A stretch of 64,000 bases of DNA, taken from the NCBI RefSeq assembly GCF_016127315.1, contig NZ_CP065997.1:6262001-6326000 (forward strand), given 5' to 3'. A program made the position numbers and the translations under genes. Below are positions 26,296 through 35,296 of this stretch, piece by piece; position 1 is the stretch's first letter, and the number at the start of each line of letters is the position of its first letter. The stretch is from Achromobacter deleyi (GTDB taxonomy: Bacteria; Pseudomonadota; Gammaproteobacteria; Burkholderiales; Burkholderiaceae_B). A model generated the notes under the pieces. The model did no database searches. It was not told where the DNA came from and was given only the letters and a program-made list of their open reading frames with translations.

Positions 26296-27318
26296 TTATT
26301 CGTTGAACTGGCGCAGGAAGCGCAAATCGCCTTCGTAGAACTGGCGCAGGTCGTTGACGCCGTAACGCAGCATCGTCAGGCGCTCGAGTCCGGAGCCGAA
26401 GGCAAAGCCGATATAACGTTCAGGGTCCAGGCCGAAGTTGCGCACCACCTGCGGGTGCACCTGGCCCGAGCCGGAGATCTCCAGCCAGCGGCCGCGGTTC
26501 GGGCCCGACGTGAACATCATGTCGATTTCGGCCGACGGTTCGGTGAACGGGAAGAACGACGGGCGGAACCGCACGACGAGATCGTCGCTTTCGAAGAAGC
26601 AACGCAGGAAATCGGTATACACGCCCTTCAGGTCGGCGAACGAGATGTCCTCGGCGATCCAGAGCCCTTCCACCTGGTGGAACATGGGCGAGTGCGTGGC
26701 GTCGCTGTCGACGCGGTAGGTGCGCCCCGGCGCGATGACCTTGATAGGCGGCTTGTGCATGCGGGCGTAACGCACCTGCATGGGGCTGGTGTGCGTGCGC
26801 AGCAGCAGCGGCAGGCCGTCGGCGTCTTTCATGTCGACGTAGAACGTGTCCTGCATGGAACGCGCCGGATGGTCCAGCGGGTTGTTGAGCGCGGTGAAAT
26901 TGGTCCAGTCGTTCTCGACTTCGGGGCCGTCCGCCACGTCGAAGCCGATGGAGCGGAAGATCTCTTCGACGCGCTCCCAGGTCCGGATGACCGGATGGAT
27001 GCCGCCCGGCACGCGGCCACGGCCCGGCAACGATACGTCAATGGTTTCGGAAGCCAGTCGGGCATCCAGTTCCGCTTGCACCAGGGCGGCGCGGCGCAGG
27101 TTCAGGAGCTCTTCGACCTTCTGCTTGGCCTGATTGATCCGGGCGCCCATGTCGCGCTTCTGCTCGGGATCGAGCTTGCCCAGCCCCTTGAGCAGGACCG
27201 TCAGCGCGCCGTCCTTGCCCAGGAAACGGGCCTTTGCGTTTTCGAGCGCGGCGGCGTCGGTGGCCGCGGCGAACCGTTCTTGCGCCTGGGAAACCAGGTC
27301 GTCAACCGATTGAGTCAT
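26296..27318 (-). CDS. pheS: phenylalanine--tRNA ligase subunit alpha
   Basis: 340 residues. N-terminal coiled arm (residues ~1-85), then class II motifs: [14 protein letters not shown] region, [15 protein letters not shown] (motif 2) and [18 protein letters not shown] (motif 3). Charges tRNA-Phe together with PheT. A terminator-like hairpin with a tiny ORF lies just upstream, between rplT and pheS. Confidence 0.98.
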   Translation of the reverse strand: MTQSVDDLVSQAQERFAAATDAAALENAKARFLGKDGALTVLLKGLGKLDPEQKRDMGARINQAKQKVEELLNLRRAALVQAELDARLASETIDVSLPGRGRVPGGIHPVIRTWERVEEIFRSIGFDVADGPEVENDWTNFTALNNPLDHPARSMQDTFYVDMKDADGLPLLLRTHTSPMQVRYARMHKPPIKVIAPGRTYRVDSDATHSPMFHQVEGLWIAEDISFADLKGVYTDFLRCFFESDDLVVRFRPSFFPFTEPSAEIDMMFTSGPNRGRWLEISGSGQVHPQVVRNFGLDPERYIGFAFGSGLERLTMLRYGVNDLRQFYEGDLRFLRQFNE

Positions 27319-27330
27319 GAAATCCAGCCT

Positions 27331-27366
27331 TCAAAACGCAAACGGGGCCATTACAGCCCCGTTTGC
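27331..27366 (-). promoter_or_regulatory. attenuator-like hairpin and mini-ORF before pheS
   Basis: Perfect 11-bp stem GCAAACGGGGC (27338-27348) with GCCCCGTTTGC (27356-27366), 7-base loop. On the minus strand it is followed by GTTTTGA. A six-codon reading frame MAPFAF with two Phe codons runs from 27351 to the stop at 27331, starting in the loop. Could be a simple processing or terminator hairpin or a phenylalanine-sensing attenuator of pheST. Confidence 0.6.
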
Positions 27367-27395
27367 AGCGATGCGCGATGAGTTAAAGCGCGCGA

Positions 27396-27755
27396 TCAGG
27401 CAGCCAAGGCAGCCTTGGCTTGCTGCACGATGGCGGCAAAGCCGGCCTTGTCGCGCACGGCCAGATCGGCCAGGACCTTGCGGTCGAGTTCGATCGCAGC
27501 CTTCTTCAGGCCGGCGATGAACACGCTGTAGCTGACGCCATGTTCGCGGACGGCGGCGTTGATACGCGTGATCCACAGCGCGCGGAACGTGCGCTTCTTG
27601 TTGCGGCGGTCGCGGTAGGCGTATTGGCCAGCGCGCATGACCGCTTGCTTGGCGATACGGAACACATTACCGCGGCGGCCACGGTAACCCTTGGCGGCGG
27701 AAATGACTTTTTTGTGACGTGCGCGGGCAGTTACGCCGCGTTTGACGCGAGGCAT
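27396..27755 (-). CDS. rplT: 50S ribosomal protein L20
   Basis: 119 residues. Opens [36 protein letters not shown] (basic N-terminal arm that inserts into 23S rRNA), then the helical body ending KAALAA. In E. coli L20 also represses its own operon translation by binding the rpmI leader; here the rpmI leader is long enough for that, untested. 17 bases after the rpmI stop. Confidence 0.99.
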   Translation of the reverse strand: MPRVKRGVTARARHKKVISAAKGYRGRRGNVFRIAKQAVMRAGQYAYRDRRNKKRTFRALWITRINAAVREHGVSYSVFIAGLKKAAIELDRKVLADLAVRDKAGFAAIVQQAKAALAA

Positions 27756-27772
27756 AGTAGATCTCCCTTAGA

Positions 27773-27970
27773 TCAAGCGAAAGGCATCATGGCTTTCACG
27801 GAAGCCACGTTGGATTCATGGACCGCTGCCGAACCGCGCAGCTGGCGCTTGGCCTTGGTCGTCTTCTTGGTCAGGATGTGACGCTTGAACGCCTGACCAC
27901 GCTTGATGGATCCGCTGCCGCGAACCTGAAAGCGCTTTGCGGCGCTTTTCTTGGTTTTCATCTTGGGCAT
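27773..27970 (-). CDS. rpmI: 50S ribosomal protein L35
   Basis: 65 residues, [20 protein letters not shown] pattern, strongly basic. First gene of the rpmI-rplT-pheS-pheT-ihfA-merR run. In most relatives it follows infC directly; here infC lies about 8.9 kb away and rpmI has its own upstream promoter and ~230-base leader. Confidence 0.99.
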   Translation of the reverse strand: MPKMKTKKSAAKRFQVRGSGSIKRGQAFKRHILTKKTTKAKRQLRGSAAVHESNVASVKAMMPFA

Positions 27971-28115
27971 GATGATTCCCTAAACTGAACACTATTGTTG
28001 ATTTACATGACGCGAGGTGCTTGTCGCAAGGCGGTTGGCGCCGCCCCAAGCCACGAAGGCGGGAGCGTTCGACCTACACCATTGCGGCAAAACTTGAGGA
28101 CCTCTTGCCACTTCT

Positions 28116-28152
28116 GGGGGTACTTCGGGGGTACTTCAACTGCTGGGGTACT
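28116..28152. repeat. tandem 11-bp GGGGGTACTTC repeats
   Basis: Two contiguous copies of GGGGGTACTTC at 28116-28126 and 28127-28137 and a third partial copy GGGGTACT at 28145-28152. They lie in the leader between the rpmI promoter and rpmI, in the 357-base stretch 27971-28327 that otherwise has no gene. Similar GGGGGTA-type iterons are known to me near tyrosine-integrase genes of integrative elements, but no integrase is present here. Confidence 0.6.
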
Positions 28153-28209
28153 GCAACTTTCCCCGATGGCCCGGGCGAAAAAAATGGCCTGGATCCGGGA
28201 AAGCCTTTG

Positions 28210-28239
28210 ATTATATGGTGATTTCCCTGGTTTTGTCGA
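28210..28239 (-). promoter_or_regulatory. sigma-70 promoter for rpmI-rplT-pheST-ihfA
   Basis: On the minus strand: -35 TCGACA (28239-28234), 18-base spacer, and perfect -10 TATAAT (28215-28210). Transcription would start near 28203, giving a leader of about 230 bases before rpmI. It fits the need for a separate promoter now that rpmI is not downstream of infC. Confidence 0.7.
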
Positions 28240-28327
28240 GCCGGATCGGGGCTTGCGGGCAGACACGGGGAAACATGCAGGGACGGAACCTACCCACCCT
28301 GGCGGCGGCAACGGGCTCCGCCGCGCA

Positions 28328-29871
28328 TCATGCCCCTGGGCGCCGGTACTGCACCGCCTGCGCCACATGGTGCGCCTCCAGCCCGTCCGCCTCGTCGAGA
28401 TCGGCGATGGTCCGGGCCACCCGCAGGGCGCGGTGCATGGCCCGGCCCGAACCCGCCAGCCGGCGCATCGCCTGCAGCAACAGGTCGCGGGCCGGCGGCC
28501 GCAGCGGGCAGTGGCGCTCCAGCTCCGCGCCGGCCAACGCCGCGTTCGGCTTGCCCTGGCGCGCCAGCTGGCGTTCACGGCAACGCGCCACGCGCGCCCT
28601 GACCGGCTCGGACGCCTCGCCCGGCGGCCCCTGCAGGCTTTCCAGGTCGGTCGGCGGCAACGCCACATGCAGGTCGATCCGGTCGAGCAGCGGCCCCGAG
28701 ACCTTGCCGGCGTAGCGCGCCACCTGGTCGGGCGTGCACTGGCAGGCCCGCCGTGGATGGCCGCGCCAGCCGCAGGGGCAAGGATTCATCGCGGCCACCA
28801 GCTGGAAGCGAGCGGGAAACTGCGCCGTCTGCAGCGCCCGGGCGATGACCACCCTGCCCGTCTCCAGCGGCTCGCGCAGCGCCTCCAGCGTGCGCCGGCT
28901 GAATTCCGGCAGCTCGTCGAGAAACAACACCCCATGATGGGCCAGGCTGATCTCCCCTGGCCGTGGCCGGCCGCCGCCGCCCACCAGGGCGATGGCGGAC
29001 GCCGAGTGGTGCGGCGCGCGAAACGGCGGCGTGCCCATCCTGACCGGCGGCGCGCCCGCCAGCGCGGCCAGGGCCGCGACCTCCAGCGCCTGCGCGCGCG
29101 GCAGCGGCGGCAACAGGCCCGGCAGGCGCGCGGCCAGCATGCTCTTGCCGGCCCCGGGCGGCCCCACCATCAGCAGGCTGTGGCCACCCGCCGCCGCGAC
29201 CTCCAGCGCGCGCCGCGCGCCAGGTTGCCCGCGCACGTCCGCCAGGCAGGGCATCGGCGGCGCCTCGGGCCAGGCGTCGGGCAACGCGTCCGGCAGGCGG
29301 CAATGGCCCGCCACGTGCGCCGCCACGTCCGCCAGGCTGCGCGCCGACAGCACCCGCAGCCCCTCGACCCAGGCCGCCTGTCCGGCGCTGCCAGCGGGCA
29401 GGATCAAGGTGGCGCCGGGGGATTCCCGCGCCACGCTCAACGCGATCACCAGGGCGGCCGCGACCGGCACCAGCGCGCCGGTCAGCGACAGCTCCCCGGC
29501 CAGCACCAGGCCGGCCAGCAGCGGATCCGGCGCTGGCGCGGCGGCGCCCTCGCCCCCGGTTGCCGCCCCTCGCCCTGTGGCGCCAGCTGCCCCGCCGCCA
29601 GCAGCAGGCCGACGGCGATGGGCAGGTCGAACCGGCCCGATTCCTTGGGGATGTCGGCGGGAGACAGGTTGACGGTGATGCGGCCGGCGGGAAAATTGAA
29701 GCCGCTGTTGATGATGGCCGCGCGCACCCGCTCGCGGCTTTCGCGCACCTCGGTGTCGGGCAGGCCGACCACGTTGAAGCTGGGCAGTCCCGGCCCCAGG
29801 TGGGTTTCGACCCGCACCGCGTGGGCATGCAGGCCGCTGAGGGTACGGCTGGCGATTACGGCTAGCGTCAA
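28328..29871 (-). pseudogene. comM: comM, YifB family Mg chelatase-like ATPase, apparent frameshift
   Basis: Together the two frames give a full ~500-residue ComM. Frame 1 starts at TTG 29871 (GGAGAC upstream) and covers the N-terminal domain (SGLHAHAVRVETHLGPGLPS, VGLPDTEVRESRERVRAA, ESGRFDLPIAVGLLLAAGQLAP), then runs off into a stop at 29482. Frame 2 resumes at PDPLLAGLVLAGELSLTGAL and continues with Walker A VGPPGAGKSMLAARL, Walker B GVLFLDELPEFSR and NPCPCG to the stop at 28328. The shift is a single missing base, best placed in the C5 run (plus strand) at 29553-29557. ComM is a DNA helicase for branch migration in natural transformation. Real mutation, phase variation or sequencing error cannot be told apart. 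Confidence 0.8.
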
Positions 29872-29916
29872 GACAGTCTCCGATGACAATCGAAGACGAG
29901 TATGGCGAAAACAGAA

Positions 29917-29936
29917 ACGGCCGCGCAGGCGGCCGT
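29917..29936 (-). terminator. hairpin downstream of ubiK
   Basis: Stem ACGGCCGC (29917-29924) and GCGGCCGT (29929-29936) with a 4-base loop. On the minus strand it is followed by TTCTGTTTTC, so it may end ubiK transcripts before comM. Confidence 0.55.
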
Positions 29937-29957
29937 GGCAAAAGTGTCCCGCGCGGA

Positions 29958-30209
29958 TTACTTGTCCAGGGCGGACAGGCGCGACTCCAGCTGCTCGACG
30001 GTGGCGGCCAGCTGGTCGACGCGGGCACGCGTGCGCGCCAGCAGGTCGGCCTGCACATCGAATTCCTCGCGCGTGACCAGATCGAGCTTCGAGAACGCCT
30101 GCGTCATCATGGCGCGGACATTGCGCTCGACGTCCGCGGCCGGGCTGCGGGCGATCAGGTCGGAGATGTTCTTCTGGATGTCTTCCATCCACTGGGTGCG
30201 ATTGTTCAT
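29958..30209 (-). CDS. ubiK: ubiquinone biosynthesis accessory factor UbiK (YqiC)
   Basis: 83 residues from ATG 30209 (GTGAGG upstream). N-terminal amphipathic helix MNNRTQWMEDIQKNISDLI, then ARSPAADVERNVRAMMTQAFSKLDLVTREEFDVQ and a coiled-coil C-terminus (ARVDQLAATVEQLESRLSAL). The arrangement is the BMFP/UbiK pattern; the family trimerises and supports aerobic ubiquinone synthesis with UbiJ. Neighbour of comM, as in many beta-proteobacteria. Confidence 0.93.
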   Translation of the reverse strand: MNNRTQWMEDIQKNISDLIARSPAADVERNVRAMMTQAFSKLDLVTREEFDVQADLLARTRARVDQLAATVEQLESRLSALDK

Positions 30210-30271
30210 AGCGGCCTCACGATGTTCTTGGTGCCTCAAGTGTAGTGCTTTCCACGGGCCTGGCCGCGGGC

Positions 30272-30305
30272 AAAAAAAAGGGCGGGCCGCATGCGGTGAC
30301 CGCCC
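30272..30305 (-). terminator. intrinsic terminator of the lipoprotein gene
   Basis: Minus-strand stem GGGCGG (30305-30300) with CCGCCC (30285-30280, part of CCCGCCC) enclosing a small inner hairpin, followed by a run of eight T residues (30279-30272). Confidence 0.85.
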
Positions 30306-30360
30306 ATCAAAGCACAGGAGAAAACCGGGCCGCCTTGGGGGCAGCCCCCTACCAACATCG

Positions 30361-30798
30361 TTACTGGCAGCCCATCTGCGTCGCCGACTGCGCGAACAGG
30401 TCGGCCGACTGCTTGCACTGGGACGCCAGCTGCGTCTTGTCGCTGATCGTGGCCCACTGCGTCTTGGCCGCGTCGAGCTGCTGCTTGAAGCTGGCCGCCG
30501 CGGGGTTGGACGCGCCCAGCTTGTCCATGCACGCGCTGACCTTGGTCAGATAGGCGTCGCATTCGGCGGGCAGGCCGGCGGTGGCGCCGGCGGCCGGGGC
30601 CGAGCTGGACGGCCCGGGGGTGGAAGCCGGCGGCGTGGTGGCCGCGGGCGGCGTGCCCGGCGTGGTGGTCGACGGCGCCGGCGTGGTCGATGCCGCGGGC
30701 GGCGCGGCCTTTTCATCGCTCTTGTTGCAGCCGGCCAGCGCGGCCAGCGCAGCGGTCAGCGCCAGCACGGCAAAGGTCTTGCGTTGGATCGTCATCAT
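30361..30798 (-). CDS. Pro/Thr/Ala-rich lipoprotein, DUF5339-like
   Basis: 145 residues (starting at the first of two adjacent ATGs; the second is 30795). Lipobox LAALAGC near residue 24, then ~45 residues of Pro, Thr, Ser and Ala repeats (TTPAPSTTTPGTPPAATTPP) acting as a tether, and a C-terminal helical domain with four Cys (LPAECDAYLTKVSACMDKLG ... QLASQCKQ ... QMGCQ), probably two disulfides. The globular part resembles DUF5339 lipoproteins. Envelope protein of unknown role. AAAGGA and AGAGGA precede the start. Confidence 0.75.
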   Translation of the reverse strand: MMTIQRKTFAVLALTAALAALAGCNKSDEKAAPPAASTTPAPSTTTPGTPPAATTPPASTPGPSSSAPAAGATAGLPAECDAYLTKVSACMDKLGASNPAAASFKQQLDAAKTQWATISDKTQLASQCKQSADLFAQSATQMGCQ

Positions 30799-31219
30799 TC
30801 CTCTTTCCTTTCTTGCTTTTCGTCTTTGTTCAGAGAGCCGCGACGCCGGTGTCCCTTGCCGCGGCCCGGTCACGCCCAGATACCGCCATGAGCTGGACTT
30901 GATTCTTCTTCAGCCTACCTTTGGCAACAAGCTTATGCGTGTAAACCCTCGTATCACGCCCCGCCCCCGTTTTGACGGCCTGTCCGAACCGCTTTCAATC
31001 GCCTGACGCCAGGGCCATCCCCCACCCGAGGCCCGGCCAGCAACGTTCAGCGGCCTGTCGGGCAGTCAACGCCCAAGGCCGCCACGCCTGCGGCAAACGC
31101 GACAAAGGGCGACCGCCCCGGCATCAACTGGCAACAAATGGCGGCGGCGAAACATATTCCGTTGCATTCCTCACTTTGGCCCGCCATGCACCGGTTTGAG
31201 GCTGGCGCGTGGTGCATGA

Positions 31220-31236
31220 CGCACTACATTGGTGCA
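31220..31236 (+). promoter_or_regulatory. NtrC (GlnG) enhancer binding site
   Basis: CGCACTACATTGGTGCA fits the NtrC consensus GCAC-N5-GTGC type palindrome (E. coli glnA site 1: GCACCAACATGGTGC) with one change. It is ~55 bases upstream of the sigma-54 promoter. A weaker half-site pair TGCACC / TGGTGC lies further up at about 31187-31215. Region 30874-31219 otherwise shows no gene. Confidence 0.75.
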
Positions 31237-31288
31237 TACAGGCACAACAAACGCGCCTGCCTTTCCGCCTTCCGGGTACCGGCCCGCA

Positions 31289-31304
31289 TGGCATGGAATT
31301 TGCT
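31289..31304 (+). promoter_or_regulatory. sigma-54 (RpoN) promoter of glnK-amtB
   Basis: TGGCAT-N5-TTGCT: GG of the -24 element at 31290-31291 and GC of the -12 element at 31302-31303, 12 bases apart as required. Transcription would start near 31315, about 30 bases before glnK. With the upstream NtrC site this is the standard nitrogen-limitation promoter. Confidence 0.88.
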
Positions 31305-31311
31305 TGATTGA

Positions 31312-31683
<372 letters not shown>

Positions 31684-31715
31684 AACAAATAAGAAAGACT
31701 CATTGGAGCCTGAAA

Positions 31716-32954
31716 ATGGATAAAGCAGATATCTCCTGGTTGCTCGTCTCTACCCTCCTCGTATTGATGATGGCCGTACCCGGTCTGGCGATGTTCTATG
31801 GCGGCCTGGTACGCAGCAAGAACGTGCTGTCGGTGCTGCTGCAAGTGTTGTGCACGTTCGTGCTGGGCCTGGTCCTCTGGTTCATCTACGGTTATTCGCT
31901 CGCCTTCACCGAAGGCAATGCGTTCTTCGGCGGCCTCTCGCGCGCCTTCTTCTCCGGCATGTTCAATCCGGCCGACGGCAAGTACGCCATGTCGAACTCG
32001 CTGACCGAGCTGTTGTTCGCCTCGTTCCAGGCCACGTTCGCCGGCATCACCTGCGCGCTGATCGTCGGCAGCTTCGCCGAACGCGCCCGCTTCTCGGCGG
32101 TGCTGGTGTTCACGGTGATCTGGTTCACCTTCGCCTACATCCCCATCGCGCACATGGTGTGGTTCGCCTCGGAAACCGCGCCGGGCCTGCTCAACGCCAA
32201 GGGCGCGCTGGACTTCGCCGGCGGCACCGTGGTGCACATCAACGCCGGCGTGGCCGGCCTGGTGGGCGCCTATGTGGTCGGCAAGCGCGTCGGTTACGGC
32301 CGTGAAGCCATGCAGCCGCACAACCTGCCGATGACCTTCGTCGGCGCCGCCCTGCTGTGGGTGGGCTGGTTCGGCTTCAACGCCGGCTCGGCCCTGGCCG
32401 CCAACGAGAACGCCACCCTGGCTTTCTTCAACACCATGATCGCCACCGCTGGCGCCGTGCTGGCCTGGCTGTTCACGGAATGGGCCATCAAGGGCAAGCC
32501 CTCGATGCTGGGCGCCGCCTCCGGCGCCATCGCCGGCCTGGTGGGCATCACCCCGGCGGCCGGCCTGGTCGGCCCGGTGGGCGCGCTGATCATCGGCGTG
32601 ATTGCCGGCGTGGTCTGCGTGTGGGGCGTCAATGGCCTGAAGCGCCTGCTGCGCGCCGATGACGCGCTGGACGTATTCGGCGTGCACGGCGTGGGCGGCA
32701 TTGTCGGCGCCCTGCTGACCGGCATCTTCAACGCCCAGGTCCTTGGCGGTCCGGGCCTGGCGGAACCCGGCATGATCCTGGGCCAGTTGTGGGTGCAGCT
32801 CGAAGGCGTGCTGCTGACCATCGTCTGGTCCGGCGTGGTCGCCTGGATCGCCTACAAGATCGCCAATGCCCTGTGCGGCCTGCGCGTGCCGGAAGACCAG
32901 GAACGCGAAGGGCTGGACGTCACCAGCCACGGCGAATCGGCCTACCACAGCTGA
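31716..32954 (+). CDS. amtB: ammonium transporter AmtB
   Basis: 412 residues, eleven membrane helices. Conserved Amt features: MAVPGLAMFYGGLVRSKNVL in TM1, twin-His pore residues in FAGGTVVHINAGVAGL and GVHGVGGIVGAL, and the Asp-containing periplasmic mouth. No long signal peptide, start MDKADISWLLVSTLL. Conducts NH3/NH4+ and is blocked by GlnK when nitrogen is sufficient. Followed by a strong terminator at 32994-33017. Confidence 0.98.
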   Translation: MDKADISWLLVSTLLVLMMAVPGLAMFYGGLVRSKNVLSVLLQVLCTFVLGLVLWFIYGYSLAFTEGNAFFGGLSRAFFSGMFNPADGKYAMSNSLTELLFASFQATFAGITCALIVGSFAERARFSAVLVFTVIWFTFAYIPIAHMVWFASETAPGLLNAKGALDFAGGTVVHINAGVAGLVGAYVVGKRVGYGREAMQPHNLPMTFVGAALLWVGWFGFNAGSALAANENATLAFFNTMIATAGAVLAWLFTEWAIKGKPSMLGAASGAIAGLVGITPAAGLVGPVGALIIGVIAGVVCVWGVNGLKRLLRADDALDVFGVHGVGGIVGALLTGIFNAQVLGGPGLAEPGMILGQLWVQLEGVLLTIVWSGVVAWIAYKIANALCGLRVPEDQEREGLDVTSHGESAYHS

Positions 32955-32993
32955 TCGTCACGCTCCCGCCCGCTGCCGGGCGGAGCGATGGAA

Positions 32994-33017
32994 AGCCCCC
33001 TCTTGTAGGGGGCTTTT
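32994..33017 (+). terminator. intrinsic terminator of glnK-amtB
   Basis: Stem AGCCCCCT (32994-33001) with AGGGGGCT (33007-33014), loop of 5 bases, then TTTT-type tail. About 40 bases after the amtB stop. Confidence 0.9.
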
Positions 33018-33031
33018 CTACGCCCGGGCGT

Positions 33032-33056
33032 AAAAAAACCCGGCGCATGCGCCGGG
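33032..33056 (-). terminator. intrinsic terminator of the gshB-ptsI operon
   Basis: 18-base perfect palindrome CCCGGCGC ATGC-type core GCGCCGGG (33039-33056). On the minus strand it is followed by seven T residues (33038-33032). It ends ptsI transcripts and also faces amtB; with the previous terminator it insulates the two operons. Confidence 0.9.
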
Positions 33057-33097
33057 CTTTTCTGGTCGCCGGAGCCATGCCCCGGCGCCAATGGCCG

Positions 33098-34873
33098 TCA
33101 GGCCAGATCGAGCGTGTCCAGATCGACCGGCAAGGCCCGGTTCAGGGCGCTGGCCACCTTCACGCGCAGCGCGTTGGTGTGCGCCCGCCGCACTTCCCGC
33201 TTCACGTCCAGCAGTTGCTGCGGATGCATGGAAAACTCGGTCAGGCCCAGGCCCAGCAACAGGCGCGTCATGCGCGAATCGCCGGCCATTTCGCCACATA
33301 CCGCGACCGGTTTGCCGGCCCGCTCGCCCGCGTTGATAGTGTGGGCCACCAGCCGCAGCACGGCCGGATGCAGCGGATCGTACAGCGCGGCCACGTCGTG
33401 GTCGCCGCGGTCGATCGCCAGGGTGTACTGGATCAGGTCATTGGTGCCGATCGACAGGAAGTCCAGCGCCTGCGCGAAGGGCTCGATGGCGATCGCGATG
33501 GCGGGCACCTCGACCATGGCGCCGACTTCCATGTGCGGCGCGTAGGCCTGCCCGCGCGCATCCAGCTCGCGCCGGGCGGATTCGATGGCCGCGCGCGTCG
33601 CCACCACTTCATGCATGTGGGCGATCATCGGGATCAGCAGGCGCACCGGGCCGTGGGCCGAGGCCCGCAGGATGGCGCGCAACTGCGTCGCGAACATCTC
33701 CGGACGCGCCAGGCAGTAGCGGATGGCGCGCTGCCCCAGCGCCGGATTGGTGGCCACGGTGGCCTCGCCGTCCAGGGTCTTGTCCGAGCCGATGTCGAGC
33801 GTGCGGATGGTGACCGGGCGGCCCGCCATCACCTTCACGACCGATGCATACGCCTCGTATTGTTCTTCCTCGCCCGGCAGGTCCGGACGCCCCATGAACA
33901 GGAACTCGCTGCGGAACAGGCCGATGCCGTGCGCGCCCGAGGCCAGCGCCAGCGCCGCCTCTTCCGGCAGCTCGATGTTGGCATGCAGGACGATGTCGAT
34001 GCCGTCCAGGGTGACCGACGGTTCGTCGCGCAACAGGCCCAGCTCGGCGCGCTCGTCGGCGTAGGCGGCCTGGCGGCGGCGGTATTCCTGCAGGATGCGG
34101 TCCGACGGGTTGACCACCACCGCGCCCGCGGCGCCGTCGATGATCAGCATGTCGCCGTCGCGCACCAGCTCGCGCACGTTGCCCATGGCCACCACGGCCG
34201 GCACGCCCATGCTGCGCGCCACGATCGCGGTATGCGAGGTCGGGCCGCCCAGGTCGGTGACGAAGGCCGCGAAACGGCCGCCGCGCAGGCGCAGCATGTC
34301 GGCCGGCGAAATGTCGTGCGCCACCACCACCAGCGCGTCGTCGCCGCCCATGTGCGACATGTCCGGCAAGGTGGCCGAGGTGCCCGCCAGCACGTGCAGC
34401 ACCCGCTCGATCACCTGGCGCACATCGGCGCCGCGCTCGCGCAGGTACTCGTCTTCCATGGCGTCAAACTGCTGGCCCAGGATCTGGCCCTGCGTCGTCA
34501 GCGCCCATTCGGCGTTGTAGTGGCGTTCGGCGATCAGCGCCAGCGTCTGCTCGGCCAGCAGCGGGTCGCCCAGCAGCAGGCTGTGCACGTTCAGCATGGC
34601 GCCCAGCTCGCGCGGCGCATCGGCCGGCAAGGTGTCGGCCAGCAGCCGCAATTCCTGCTGCGCCGAGGCCAGCGCCTCGGTCAGGCGGCGGCTTTCGGCC
34701 GGCACGTCCTCGGGGGCAATGCGGTAGTGCGCGACTTCCAGCGCCGCCGCGCCCATGACCACCGCGCGGCCGATGGCGTAGCCACGCGCCACGCCCTTGC
34801 CGTACAAACAAATGACGGGGCTGGCAGAGCCAGCCCCGTCATGCGTCTGGACCGCGGCAGCGGCCGCGGACAT
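33098..34873 (-). CDS. ptsI: phosphoenolpyruvate--protein phosphotransferase (PTS enzyme I)
   Basis: 591 residues from ATG 34873. Enzyme I features: HPr-binding helical N-domain, active-site His motif LGGPTSHTAIVARSMGVP, PEP-binding ARPEMFATQLRAILRAS and SIGTNDLIQYTLAIDRGD, and the C-terminal signature VCGEMAGDSR. Transfers phosphate from PEP to HPr (ptsH, just upstream) and on to the Man-type EIIA. No EIIB or EIIC genes are present, so this looks like a regulatory PTS. The first ~35 residues are not Enzyme I-like and contain a strong hairpin; a later start (e.g. TTG at LYGKG) is possible. Confidence 0.95.
   Translation of the reverse strand: MSAAAAAVQTHDGAGSASPVICLYGKGVARGYAIGRAVVMGAAALEVAHYRIAPEDVPAESRRLTEALASAQQELRLLADTLPADAPRELGAMLNVHSLLLGDPLLAEQTLALIAERHYNAEWALTTQGQILGQQFDAMEDEYLRERGADVRQVIERVLHVLAGTSATLPDMSHMGGDDALVVVAHDISPADMLRLRGGRFAAFVTDLGGPTSHTAIVARSMGVPAVVAMGNVRELVRDGDMLIIDGAAGAVVVNPSDRILQEYRRRQAAYADERAELGLLRDEPSVTLDGIDIVLHANIELPEEAALALASGAHGIGLFRSEFLFMGRPDLPGEEEQYEAYASVVKVMAGRPVTIRTLDIGSDKTLDGEATVATNPALGQRAIRYCLARPEMFATQLRAILRASAHGPVRLLIPMIAHMHEVVATRAAIESARRELDARGQAYAPHMEVGAMVEVPAIAIAIEPFAQALDFLSIGTNDLIQYTLAIDRGDHDVAALYDPLHPAVLRLVAHTINAGERAGKPVAVCGEMAGDSRMTRLLLGLGLTEFSMHPQQLLDVKREVRRAHTNALRVKVASALNRALPVDLDTLDLA
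34813..34841 (-). terminator. terminator-like hairpin in the 5' end of ptsI
   Basis: Perfect 13-bp inverted repeat TGACGGGGCTGGC (34813-34825) and GCCAGCCCCGTCA (34829-34841) with a 3-base loop, followed on the minus strand by TTTGTTTGT. It lies between ptsH and the conserved part of ptsI, within the annotated ptsI N-terminus. May reduce ptsI expression relative to ptsH. Confidence 0.6.
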
Positions 34874-34916
34874 GCCGGCCCCGACATCGTCAGGGCCGGT
34901 GGATTCGGAAACGCTG

Positions 34917-35186
34917 CTATTCCTGTTCACCGAATTTGCTATCGAACAGAGTTTCAATTTCGGAGAGCGCCTGGTCGGCATCGCTGCCCGAGGCCTCCAG
35001 CTTGACCGTCACGCCCAGGCCGGCGGCCAGCATCATGACCCCCATGATGCTCTTGGCGTTCACGCGCTGCGCGCCGCGCGAGATGAAGATCTCGCTCGAG
35101 AACTTGCTCGCCAGTTGCGTCAGTTTGGCGGCCGCCCGCGCATGCAAACCCAGTTTGTTGCTGATGACAATGTCTGTATTAGGCAT
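34917..35186 (-). CDS. ptsH: HPr family phosphocarrier protein
   Basis: 89 residues from ATG 35186. MPNTDIVISNKLGLHARAAAKL with active-site His15 (GLHARAA) and NAKSIMGVMML with the regulatory Ser46 position, so it is a complete HPr. The end is followed by the ptsI 5' hairpin. Carries phosphate from Enzyme I to the Man-type EIIA. HPr kinase is not in the window. Confidence 0.97.
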   Translation of the reverse strand: MPNTDIVISNKLGLHARAAAKLTQLASKFSSEIFISRGAQRVNAKSIMGVMMLAAGLGVTVKLEASGSDADQALSEIETLFDSKFGEQE

Positions 35187-35296
35187 AGTGAATATTATGA
35201 CCACGGCATCACACCGCAGTTGGTGATTGCAGCAAATTGTCGAACCGCTCGTCGGCTTGAAATATTAGCCGAAATAACCGGACGAGTTCCTGTCCG

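Noticed and set aside
24113..26338. Very long plus-strand open frame opposite pheT (and others like it opposite thrS, hemN, the SBP family 5 gene at 52 kb and the DctM gene)
   Set aside because: Antisense shadows caused by high GC. The real proteins on the other strand show clear domains; the shadows are Arg/Ala/His-rich without any motif.
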